DNA of 5,410 nt. Source: Candidatus Woesearchaeota archaeon (GTDB lineage: Archaea > Nanobdellota > Nanobdellia > Woesearchaeales > ARS49). Where the stretch lies: contig JACQMU010000010.1 of NCBI GenBank assembly GCA_016203425.1, positions 1-5,410 on the forward strand, read 5' to 3'. Shown here one piece after another: positions 1 to 4,341 of this stretch; position 1 is the first letter of the stretch; the number at the start of each line of letters is the position of its first letter. The translations under genes were made by a program, and so were the position numbers. A model generated the notes under the pieces. It saw only the letters and a program-made list of their open reading frames with translations, was not told where the DNA came from and searched no databases.

Positions 1-783
1 AAATATGCTGCTTGTGAAACTGCTTATGTGGGTGTTAAGCCAGTGTTTGAAAAATTTGTTGATGCTGTTGCTCCTGTGAAAGGAAGCATGCCTGATGTTG
101 ACACGTCTGCTCCTGAGACTTTTTTGGCTGGTGTTTCGCCTGTTTTTAAGCATGTTGCTCGCGCATATAACGCTGTAAGAATGAATATCCGCGCTACTCA
201 AGATTATAATGCGCGTTTGGAAGTTGAAAACAAAGCTCTTGAAGTAGGAAATCAAAAGCTTGAACTAAAAAATGAACAGCTTAAAGTGGATTGTGCTGCC
301 ACGGTTGCAGAGCTTGCTGCTGCTGAGAAAGTCCTCGAAGTGGAAGCAAAGGCTAAAGATGCTTTGCTTGCTGATAAAGCTCAGCTTGAGTCAGACTACG
401 ATGCCAAATCCAATGATTTTAATGCTGTTCGTGCTGCATTTGTTGCAGAAGCTAAAGCTAAGGATGTTTCACTTGTAGAGAAAAAAGCTCTTGAAGATAA
501 ATATGCTGTTCTCGTAAAAGCAAAAGATGCTCAGCGTCTTGCTTATGATGCAAAACATAAAGAGTGGATGGCTGCTGAATCTAAAGTTCGTGACCTTAAT
601 GATGATGTTGCAAAGAAAACATCTGCCATGAGTGCAGTTTCTGCTGAGCGTGATGTTTTGCAGTCTGGTGTTGATAATGCAGTGTCTGTTTTGAATGGCT
701 TGCTTGGAGAGCTTGATGGTATTGACAAATTTTTTAAAACAACTGCGCAGGGCTTGCATGACAAGCTTGCTGCGTATTCGTGA
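1..783 (+). CDS. Coiled-coil protein of unknown function, 5' end cut by the window edge
   Basis: The frame is open from base 1 to the TGA at 781-783 (260 codons visible), so the true start probably lies upstream. A GTG at 28 and an ATG at 88 are in frame, but neither has a convincing ribosome site. I do not recognise a family. Numbering from base 1, residues about 1-65 are mixed and moderately hydrophobic, and residues about 70-230 are almost purely helical, rich in Ala, Glu, Lys and Asp. Heptad-spaced Leu occur near residues 73-97 (LEVENKA, LEVGNQK, LELKNEQ). The segment EAKAKD recurs at 115-120 and 150-155, exactly five heptads apart, and a shorter KAKDA follows in the same phase. There is no membrane segment. 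The last ten residues (GLHDKLAAYS) resemble the end of the protein encoded at 4059-4340. The gene is followed at once by a second coiled-coil gene, and the two are probably co-transcribed. A structural or scaffold role is possible but unproven. Confidence 0.82.
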   Translation, partial: KYAACETAYVGVKPVFEKFVDAVAPVKGSMPDVDTSAPETFLAGVSPVFKHVARAYNAVRMNIRATQDYNARLEVENKALEVGNQKLELKNEQLKVDCAATVAELAAAEKVLEVEAKAKDALLADKAQLESDYDAKSNDFNAVRAAFVAEAKAKDVSLVEKKALEDKYAVLVKAKDAQRLAYDAKHKEWMAAESKVRDLNDDVAKKTSAMSAVSAERDVLQSGVDNAVSVLNGLLGELDGIDKFFKTTAQGLHDKLAAYS

Positions 784-786
784 GGG
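782..786 (+). promoter_or_regulatory. Ribosome binding site that decides the start of the second coiled-coil gene
   Basis: GAGGG lies 6 nt before the ATG at 793 and directly against the ATG at 787. The spacing favours 793. The motif overlaps the TGA stop of the preceding gene (781-783), which suggests translational coupling. Confidence 0.6.
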
Positions 787-792
787 ATGAAA

Positions 793-1779
793 ATGGCTGA
801 TATTGCTGATCTTGTTAATATTTTTCAAACGGTGAATGACAAACTTGTTGATGTTGAAGCTTCAAAGTCAACTACTGATGCTGAAGTTAAAGAAGCACAT
901 GCTCGTCTTAATGTATGGTATGCTGAACGTCAGGCTGTTGATGCTGCTCTTAAAACTGCTGCTGGTGAATTTTCACCACAGTTTAGGCTAACTTATGCTG
1001 CTGAATTAAGTGATCCTGTAAACGCTATTCCTTTTTTGAAGGATGTTGTTGATGACTTTGAACAGCTTTATGCTGGTGCTGATACACAGCGACAGCGTTT
1101 TGAAAAAGCTTTTGGTAATGCACACCTTAAATATCATGATGCTCGTGGTAGAATTGAGCGTTTGAAGGATGCTGTTAGTTTTTTAAACAAAGAAACTGGA
1201 AAGCTTGAGAAAGCAAAAGCAGGGCTTGGCAGTGTTGTTAGATTCCTTAACGAGCAAAATGATGATTTAACTGCGCACAACCAGCGTCTTGAAGATGCTG
1301 TTGCTTACTTGAATAACGAAGCTCAGCAATTGTCTGGCAAGGTTGCAAAGCGTGATGCATTTATTGACAAGCGTTATGGTGTTTCTGTTGACGAAACTCC
1401 TGAATCTGCTTTTGTTGATGCGCTTAAATCAGTGTATCGTAATTTAACTGATGGCAACGAGCGTGCTTTTGATGAGTGTGCGCGTTATGTTGCTAAAGGC
1501 GCTAAAGGTAAAGCTTTTGGCACTAAAGAAGTGGTTGATATGGTTAAGATTGTTGCTGGTTACGAAACAGGCAAGCCGGGTTGGTTCAGCAAGAAAGAAG
1601 ATGCGTATGCTGTGACGCGTGAGATGACGGCATTGCTTGATGGTATTAATGAAGATTCTGATGTTGAAAGAGTTTTTATTCGCTTAAGAACAGGTAAAGA
1701 AAAAAAATGGCCTCTTTGTAGGATTTCAGATTATGTTTTGTCCACACCTTTTAAAGAACTTGCTATTGCGCGAACGTAA
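793..1779 (+). CDS. Coiled-coil protein with three 21-residue repeats, unknown function
   Basis: The protein has 328 residues from the ATG at 793, chosen because GAGGG sits 6 nt upstream; the in-frame ATG at 787 would add Met-Lys but leaves no room for the ribosome site. I do not recognise a family. Residues 1-115 are helical with scattered aromatics. Residues 123-185 form three consecutive 21-residue units (three heptads each), marked by aromatic-Leu-Asn at SFLN, RFLN and AYLN, with the aromatics at 130, 151 and 172. The first and third units both begin RL-K/E-DAV. Residues from about 190 onward look like a separate, more globular domain with several Trp, Tyr and Phe, a GKPGWFSKKEDAY stretch and a basic C-terminus. 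There is no signal peptide or membrane segment. The stop codon TAA (1777-1779) abuts the stop of the opposing membrane-protein gene. It probably forms an operon with the preceding gene, and the two products may interact. Confidence 0.88.
   Translation: MADIADLVNIFQTVNDKLVDVEASKSTTDAEVKEAHARLNVWYAERQAVDAALKTAAGEFSPQFRLTYAAELSDPVNAIPFLKDVVDDFEQLYAGADTQRQRFEKAFGNAHLKYHDARGRIERLKDAVSFLNKETGKLEKAKAGLGSVVRFLNEQNDDLTAHNQRLEDAVAYLNNEAQQLSGKVAKRDAFIDKRYGVSVDETPESAFVDALKSVYRNLTDGNERAFDECARYVAKGAKGKAFGTKEVVDMVKIVAGYETGKPGWFSKKEDAYAVTREMTALLDGINEDSDVERVFIRLRTGKEKKWPLCRISDYVLSTPFKELAIART
1159..1347 (+). repeat. Three tandem 63-bp (21-residue) units inside the coiled-coil gene
   Basis: The units span 1159-1221, 1222-1284 and 1285-1347. 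At the protein level each carries V-x-aromatic-Leu-Asn at the same position, and units 1 and 3 are most alike (RLKDAVSFLN and RLEDAVAYLN). DNA identity is modest, so the duplication is old or kept only by protein selection. A period of three heptads preserves the coiled-coil phase. Confidence 0.65.
1700..1707 (-). terminator. Possible U-tract terminator for the leftward membrane-protein gene
   Basis: Eight A on the plus strand give eight consecutive T on the leftward transcript, about 73 nt past its stop codon and inside the convergent gene. Archaeal termination commonly uses U-runs without a hairpin. The same run also encodes Lys codons of the opposing gene, so it may be incidental. Confidence 0.25.
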
Positions 1780-1787
1780 TTATGTTC
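1772..1787. other. Near-perfect palindrome centred on two abutting convergent stop codons
   Basis: GAACGTAATTATGTTC is a 16-bp inverted repeat with one G/T mismatch. Its centre falls exactly between the rightward TAA (1777-1779) and the leftward stop (1780-1782). A transcript from either strand could form only a weak hairpin with a short AAUU loop, so calling it a bidirectional terminator would be speculative. Confidence 0.35.
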
Positions 1788-3018
1788 TTGTGTGTGCTTC
1801 TTCCTCTTCTTCTGTGCTTACTTCTTCTCCTAATTCTTGTTTTTGTGCTTTTATAAGTGCGTCAATAAGCATAATTGCTTCGTTCACTTTTTTGACTGCA
1901 TCTTCTGTGTCTTCTTCGCTTAATTCTTTAGGTGAACGATACATATCTTCAAGCCATGTTGGGAGCGGGTGTTTGTATAGCGCGATGAGAAGGCTGTCCA
2001 CTGCTTTTAATCGTTTGACAATTTTTTTAATTTCTTCGTCTGGTTCTGTCGGAACTCTTTTTAGGGTGTCATAGTCCCAAGCCAGTAAGGAATTTATTGT
2101 ATCTTTGTATTGTGTCGATTTGTCTTTAAGCACTGTGTACTCTCCTTTTTTTATTGCTTCCCCCCATATAGAAATATTTAGTTTTAATTTTTCAAGCATT
2201 CCTATTGCAAGCCCAGTTGTTCTTATTCTTTTTTTTAACCACTCAATTACTCCGCTTCCGCCTGGTCGTGCTACTTTTTCTCCAAACCAATGCCATGTTC
2301 TGCGTGGTGCTGAACTAACTGCTTCTGGAACATAGCCTGCTATTTTTGTGTGTCCTTCATAGTGGATTAATGCAATGACTAATTCTATTATGAATGCTAT
2401 GACGATTACAGTTTGGCTCCACAATATGAATGTGATGAATGTTTTCTGAGTATTTGCAAAGTCTGGCAGTTGTACTAATTGTACTGCGCCAATCTTGAAG
2501 CCGCCAAGGTCGCCTGATAGTGAGAAAAGGACGCTCATTACTATGAACAATGCAAAAAGAAGGCCTGCGCCAATAAGTGCTCCTTTTACTTTATTTTGTT
2601 CGTTCCTTTCAATTCTAATTGCCCAGTAAATTGCAATTGCCACTCCTGTTGTCATGAATCCAATAAGTATTACTGCTCCTCTGAAGAGAAATTCTATTGG
2701 CAGGAATATCGCAACTCCTAAAGCTATGACTGCAGATAAGACATTGACTGCTTTTTCTTCAAGAATTTTATTTTGTTGCTTTCCAATTGTGTTTTTCAGC
2801 ACGCTGTGAAGAACTGAGAAAATAATGAGGAACAGAAACAATCTGAATAGTGCTTCTATTTGGTAGTCTTTTTCAACAAATTCAAGACTTAATAATTTAG
2901 CAGCCGCATCAAAAACATTGCCTAATGGGCCTTCAATTTGTTTGAACGGATTCGTTGTTTGCGCGGTTACTATTGTTGTTAAGAGTAATGCAAGAACAAT
3001 CCAGAGTATTTTTTTCAT
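1780..3018 (-). CDS. Multi-pass membrane protein with signal peptide and acidic cytoplasmic tail, unknown function
   Basis: The protein has 412 residues. The ATG (complement of 3016-3018) is supported by AGAGGTG 7 nt upstream. Residues 1-19 are a classic signal sequence (two Lys, a hydrophobic core, then a VTA-Q cleavage-like site). About five further hydrophobic segments follow: roughly 56-74, 92-110, 112-134, 146-168 and 194-218. From about 220 to 412 the chain is hydrophilic, first basic (RRTWHWFGEKVARPGG, KKRIRTTG), then helical, ending in a run of five Glu within STEEEEEAHTRT. I do not recognise the family. The layout of a signal peptide, a membrane bundle and a long soluble tail is seen in many uncharacterised archaeal envelope proteins and loosely recalls VirB6/TrbL-like secretion components, but no diagnostic motif supports that. 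The gene is the only leftward one here, converging on the coiled-coil gene with zero gap and diverging from vapBC. Confidence 0.88.
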   Translation of the reverse strand: MKKILWIVLALLLTTIVTAQTTNPFKQIEGPLGNVFDAAAKLLSLEFVEKDYQIEALFRLFLFLIIFSVLHSVLKNTIGKQQNKILEEKAVNVLSAVIALGVAIFLPIEFLFRGAVILIGFMTTGVAIAIYWAIRIERNEQNKVKGALIGAGLLFALFIVMSVLFSLSGDLGGFKIGAVQLVQLPDFANTQKTFITFILWSQTVIVIAFIIELVIALIHYEGHTKIAGYVPEAVSSAPRRTWHWFGEKVARPGGSGVIEWLKKRIRTTGLAIGMLEKLKLNISIWGEAIKKGEYTVLKDKSTQYKDTINSLLAWDYDTLKRVPTEPDEEIKKIVKRLKAVDSLLIALYKHPLPTWLEDMYRSPKELSEEDTEDAVKKVNEAIMLIDALIKAQKQELGEEVSTEEEEEAHTRT

Positions 3019-3025
3019 GATGAAA

Positions 3026-3032
3026 CACCTCT
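3026..3032 (-). promoter_or_regulatory. Shine-Dalgarno site of the membrane-protein gene
   Basis: On the minus strand this reads AGAGGTG, a good match to the archaeal anti-SD (CACCUCC), 7 nt from the ATG. It fixes the start at 3018. Confidence 0.65.
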
Positions 3033-3059
3033 AATATATGGACTTTGTTTGAGGAGAAG

Positions 3060-3067
3060 TATTTAAT
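3060..3067 (-). promoter_or_regulatory. TATA-like box for the leftward membrane-protein gene
   Basis: The minus strand reads ATTAAATA within an AT-rich stretch. Transcription starting about 26 bp downstream would begin near 3037, giving a leader of about 18 nt that still contains the AGAGGTG ribosome site. The geometry fits an archaeal TATA/TBP promoter, but the call rests on spacing and sequence only. Confidence 0.4.
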
Positions 3068-3082
3068 ATTTTCGCCTTCTGA

Positions 3083-3096
3083 AAGACAAACGTCTT
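3083..3096. promoter_or_regulatory. Inverted-repeat element, first of a related pair
   Basis: AAGACAAACGTCTT has perfect 5-bp arms (AAGAC/GTCTT). It shares the pattern R-AGACAA-n-n-GTCT-Y with the longer palindrome 23 bp further on. It lies between the divergent promoters and is a candidate operator half of a two-site array. Confidence 0.45.
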
Positions 3097-3103
3097 AACT
3101 TAT

Positions 3104-3121
3104 TTGAGACAATTGTCTCAA
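3104..3121. promoter_or_regulatory. Perfect 18-bp palindrome, candidate operator
   Basis: TTGAGACAATTGTCTCAA is a perfect palindrome centred at 3112/3113. Its inner 14 bp match the neighbouring element at 3083-3096 at all but four degenerate positions. Located upstream of the vapBC TATA box and behind the leftward TATA box, it is placed to bind a dimeric regulator of either transcript. The regulator is unknown. Confidence 0.55.
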
Positions 3122-3127
3122 GCAGTT

Positions 3128-3164
3128 TAAACACACATAAGTTTATATATCTAAACATACATAA
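3128..3164 (+). repeat. 13-bp direct repeats flanking the vapBC TATA box
   Basis: TAAACACACATAA (3128-3140) and TAAACATACATAA (3152-3164) match at 12 of 13 positions and are 24 bp apart, on either side of the TATA box. An outer 7-bp inverted repeat, CAGTTTA (3123-3129) and TAAACTG (3162-3168), encloses the same stretch. Toxin-antitoxin operons are typically autorepressed by the antitoxin or the complex bound at the promoter, so these are the natural candidates for the VapB operator (inference). Confidence 0.5.
3142..3150 (+). promoter_or_regulatory. TATA box of vapBC; transcript probably leaderless
   Basis: TTTATATAT is a strong archaeal TATA box. Its centre lies about 26 bp before the ATG at 3172, so transcription is expected to start at or within a base or two of the start codon. 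No Shine-Dalgarno sequence precedes the ATG, which agrees with leaderless translation of vapB. Confidence 0.6.
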
Positions 3165-3171
3165 ACTGATT

Positions 3172-3423
3172 ATGGCTGTGAAAACAATTACTATAACTGA
3201 AGACGCTTACGCGTCATTGAAGTCCAAGAAAACTTCTTCTGAGAGTTTTACTGACGTTATTCTGCGTATTACGAAGCGCCGCCCGTTGAGTGACTTTTTT
3301 GGTGTTTTGTCGAAAGAAACCGGGGAGTCTATGGAAAAATCTATTATGGAGTTTCGTAAAAGGCACACGGAAGAGCATCGTCGTCGTGTTGCGCGCATTG
3401 TTGCAGAATTGAAGGAGGATTAA
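3172..3423 (+). CDS. vapB: VapB-family antitoxin (archaeal type)
   Basis: The protein has 83 residues, the usual size for archaeal VapB antitoxins of the VapB_antitox/UPF0330 type (PF02697). The N-terminus has the family signature: a short strand (KTITIT, residues 4-9), then E-D-A-Y-x-x-L-K, and an S-F-T-D-V-I-L-R-I segment at about 25-33, together a probable DNA-binding and dimerisation region. The C-terminal half (about 50-83) is a charged helix rich in Arg and Glu, the part that in this family wraps the toxin. It neutralises the VapC ribonuclease and normally represses its own operon. The gene starts at an ATG placed for leaderless translation, and its stop (TAA, 3421-3423) directly touches the vapC ATG. 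Family assignment rests on the N-terminal motifs and on the adjacent PIN-domain toxin. Confidence 0.9.
   Translation: MAVKTITITEDAYASLKSKKTSSESFTDVILRITKRRPLSDFFGVLSKETGESMEKSIMEFRKRHTEEHRRRVARIVAELKED
3414..3418 (+). promoter_or_regulatory. Ribosome binding site of vapC inside the vapB 3' end
   Basis: GGAGG lies 5 nt before the vapC ATG at 3424, within the last codons of vapB. The leaderless first gene and SD-led second gene of this operon follow a common archaeal pattern and allow coupled antitoxin-before-toxin synthesis. Confidence 0.65.
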
Positions 3424-3813
3424 ATGACTTGTTTGGAAACAACATTTCTTATTGACTTATTGCGCGGCAAGGAGAATGTTAATAATTTGAAGGAGGAGTT
3501 AGAGAGAACTGAGTCTTCATTGAGTATAACGCCGATATCAATTATGGAGTTGTGGATCGGGGCAACAATTAAATCTTCAGATAAAGAGAAAGAAAGAATT
3601 CTCGCGCTCATAGATGCTGTTGAAGTTCTCAATTTTGATGTTGAAAGCGCGAAAGAAGCTGGAGAAATCGATGTTTCTTTGACAAAACAAGGTATGCCTA
3701 TTGAAATAACAGATGTTATGATTGCAGGCATTGCTAAAACACATCATGAAAAGCTTGTCACGCGCGACGCCCATTTCGCCCGCATTCCTGGCTTAAGAGT
3801 TTTGAAATACTGA
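3424..3813 (+). CDS. vapC: VapC-family PIN-domain toxin ribonuclease
   Basis: The protein has 129 residues, a complete single PIN domain. VapC toxins are Mg2+/Mn2+-dependent endoribonucleases that cut tRNA or rRNA and are held inactive by VapB. The active-site acidic positions are visible in order: E5 (in LETTFLIDLLRG), E42 (in ISIMELWIGA), D97 (in EITDVMIAGIA) and D115 (in VTRDAHFARIPGL). The first position is Asp in most PIN proteins and is Glu here, a conservative change that keeps the charge but could alter metal geometry. The C-terminal FARIPGLRVLKY strand is typical. The start is fixed by GGAGG 5 nt upstream and by immediate abutment to vapB. The reading frame is intact, with no sign of decay. 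Confidence 0.92.
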   Translation: MTCLETTFLIDLLRGKENVNNLKEELERTESSLSITPISIMELWIGATIKSSDKEKERILALIDAVEVLNFDVESAKEAGEIDVSLTKQGMPIEITDVMIAGIAKTHHEKLVTRDAHFARIPGLRVLKY

Positions 3814-3824
3814 GTTTTCTTCTC
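3814..3824 (+). terminator. Possible pyrimidine-rich terminator after vapC
   Basis: GTTTTCTTCTC directly follows the vapC stop. It is a U-rich tract of the type that can end archaeal transcripts without a hairpin. It is short and interrupted. A cleaner run of six T lies further on at 3939-3944. Confidence 0.25.
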
Positions 3825-3845
3825 GTCGAGGGAAATATTTTCTTC

Positions 3846-3937
3846 CGGTTGAGCCGTAAACTTTCCGCCAAAATGCCTTTTTGCCGTAAACTTTCCGCCA
3901 CCACCGTAAACTTTGCGGTTGAGCCGTAAACTTTCCG
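3846..3937. repeat. Array of four 14-bp elements phased by multiples of 10 bp
   Basis: CCGTAAACTTTCCG occurs at 3854-3867, 3884-3897 and 3924-3937, and once with a single change (CCGTAAACTTTGCG) at 3904-3917. The starts are 30, 20 and 20 bp apart, so all copies face a similar side of the helix. Between copies lie short variable spacers: GTTGAG, CCACCA, and one 16-bp spacer. A longer 22-bp identity (from 3846 and from 3916) is exactly 70 bp apart. A degenerate extra copy may precede the array, as TTCCGGTTGAG appears at 3843-3853. The element has a weak dyad (CnGnAAnnTTnCnG). Candidate roles are a multi-site operator for the downstream cluster, an iteron-like replication or partition site, or an extragenic repeat family. 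The spacers are far too short for CRISPR. Confidence 0.8.
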
Positions 3938-3938
3938 G

Positions 3939-3944
3939 TTTTTT
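3939..3944 (+). terminator. Six-T run at the end of the repeat array
   Basis: A T6 tract directly follows the fourth repeat copy. It could act as a U-tract terminator for a transcript reading through from vapBC, insulating the downstream cluster. Evidence is the T-run alone. Confidence 0.25.
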
Positions 3945-3957
3945 GTGCGCAAGCCAC

Positions 3958-3965
3958 TTTAATAA
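3958..3965 (+). promoter_or_regulatory. TATA-like box of the downstream three-gene cluster
   Basis: TTTAATAA lies about 26 bp before 3987-3988, which would start the transcript exactly at the base of the hairpin at 3989-4035. It sits about 20 bp after the repeat array, so factors bound there could control it. The match to a TATA consensus is moderate. Confidence 0.4.
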
Positions 3966-3988
3966 CTGTCATTTTCTGCTTGAAAAGG

Positions 3989-4035
3989 GATGCTGTGGAC
4001 ACTCCGTCCTGTAGGGGGAGGTGTTCTGCAGCATC
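3989..4035 (+). promoter_or_regulatory. Long hairpin in the 5' leader, holding a sequestered GGAGGTG
   Basis: The left arm 3989-4005 (GATGCTGTGGACACTCC) pairs with the right arm 4017-4035 (GGAGGTGTTCTGCAGCATC). It gives seven perfect base pairs at the foot (GATGCTG/CAGCATC), then UGG with CUG by wobble pairs, ACAC with GUGT and UCC with GGA, with two single-base bulges and an 11-nt loop. The right arm contains GGAGGTG (4017-4023), an ideal archaeal Shine-Dalgarno sequence with no start codon at usable distance. The real ribosome site begins 11 nt after the stem. A structured leader, mRNA stabiliser or protein-binding site is plausible; no known riboswitch class is recognised. Confidence 0.5.
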
Positions 4036-4045
4036 TCATTACGAT

Positions 4046-4050
4046 GGAGG
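4046..4050 (+). promoter_or_regulatory. Ribosome binding site that fixes the start of the 93-residue protein
   Basis: GGAGG lies 8 nt before the ATG at 4059. Longer in-frame readings from 3990 or 4044 would start inside the hairpin or overlap this site, so 4059 is preferred. Confidence 0.75.
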
Positions 4051-4058
4051 AAACAAAA

Positions 4059-4340
4059 ATGACAGCACAGAATGTTTTGAAGGAAGGCATTGATGCATGT
4101 GAAATGCTTGAGAAGGTTATAAGCAGGTTGAAAAACCGCCCGCCAGTTGTTGAAACAAGTATATCTTGTTTGATTGGTGAGTGCAATGAGCTTGCTGCTG
4201 AAGTTGAAGCTCATCCTGAGAATGAGTCTGCAGCATTGAAAAATGCGCTGGGGATTTGCTTTGATGCTCTTGATGCAGTGGCTGCCGATTATCGCCAGAT
4301 GGCTGCTGGGCTTCACGAAAAGCTTGAGAAGTACAAGTGA
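4059..4340 (+). CDS. Small helical protein sharing a C-terminal tail with the first coiled-coil protein
   Basis: The protein has 93 residues from the ATG at 4059, set by GGAGG 8 nt upstream. It is not a recognised family. The chain looks all-helical and acidic: a helix at about 4-25, a break at NRPP (about 26-29), a helix at about 33-51 containing two Cys (C37, C42), an HPENES turn at 52-57, and a last helix at about 58-92. The final 30 residues resemble the last 30 of the protein ending at 783: GLHEKLEKYK against GLHDKLAAYS, with Leu-Asp also matched 12-13 residues earlier. This suggests a common C-terminal docking or oligomerisation helix. There is no membrane segment. The stop codon is 1 nt before the next ATG, so the two genes are probably co-translated. 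Confidence 0.82.
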   Translation: MTAQNVLKEGIDACEMLEKVISRLKNRPPVVETSISCLIGECNELAAEVEAHPENESAALKNALGICFDALDAVAADYRQMAAGLHEKLEKYK

Positions 4341-4341
4341 C

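Noticed and set aside
469..828. Leftward open frame opposite the first coiled-coil gene
   Set aside because: It is a shadow of the Ala/Lys/Asp-rich plus-strand gene, with no ribosome site or plausible protein features.
1733..2335. Rightward open frames opposite the membrane-protein gene, rich in Ser and Leu
   Set aside because: These are antisense shadows of hydrophobic and Glu-rich codons. The leftward gene has a signal peptide, membrane segments and a good ribosome site.
3846..3937. CRISPR array
   Set aside because: The repeats are 14 bp and most spacers only 6 bp, spacers share sequence, and no cas gene is nearby.
3123..3937. Common TAAAC/GTTTA words in the vapBC promoter and in the downstream 14-bp array as one regulatory code
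   Set aside because: Only five bases are shared in AT-rich DNA and the flanking bases differ completely, so this is expected by chance.
3793..4002. Leftward open frames over the repeat array (to about 3758-4002) with repeated KVYG/ESLR motifs
   Set aside because: The repeated residues are simply translations of the 14-bp DNA elements in different frames. There is no ribosome site, and the frames overlap the vapC end and the leader hairpin.
3990..4340. Longer 116-residue version of the 93-residue protein
   Set aside because: It would start inside the hairpin with no ribosome site, while the ATG at 4059 has GGAGG at ideal spacing.
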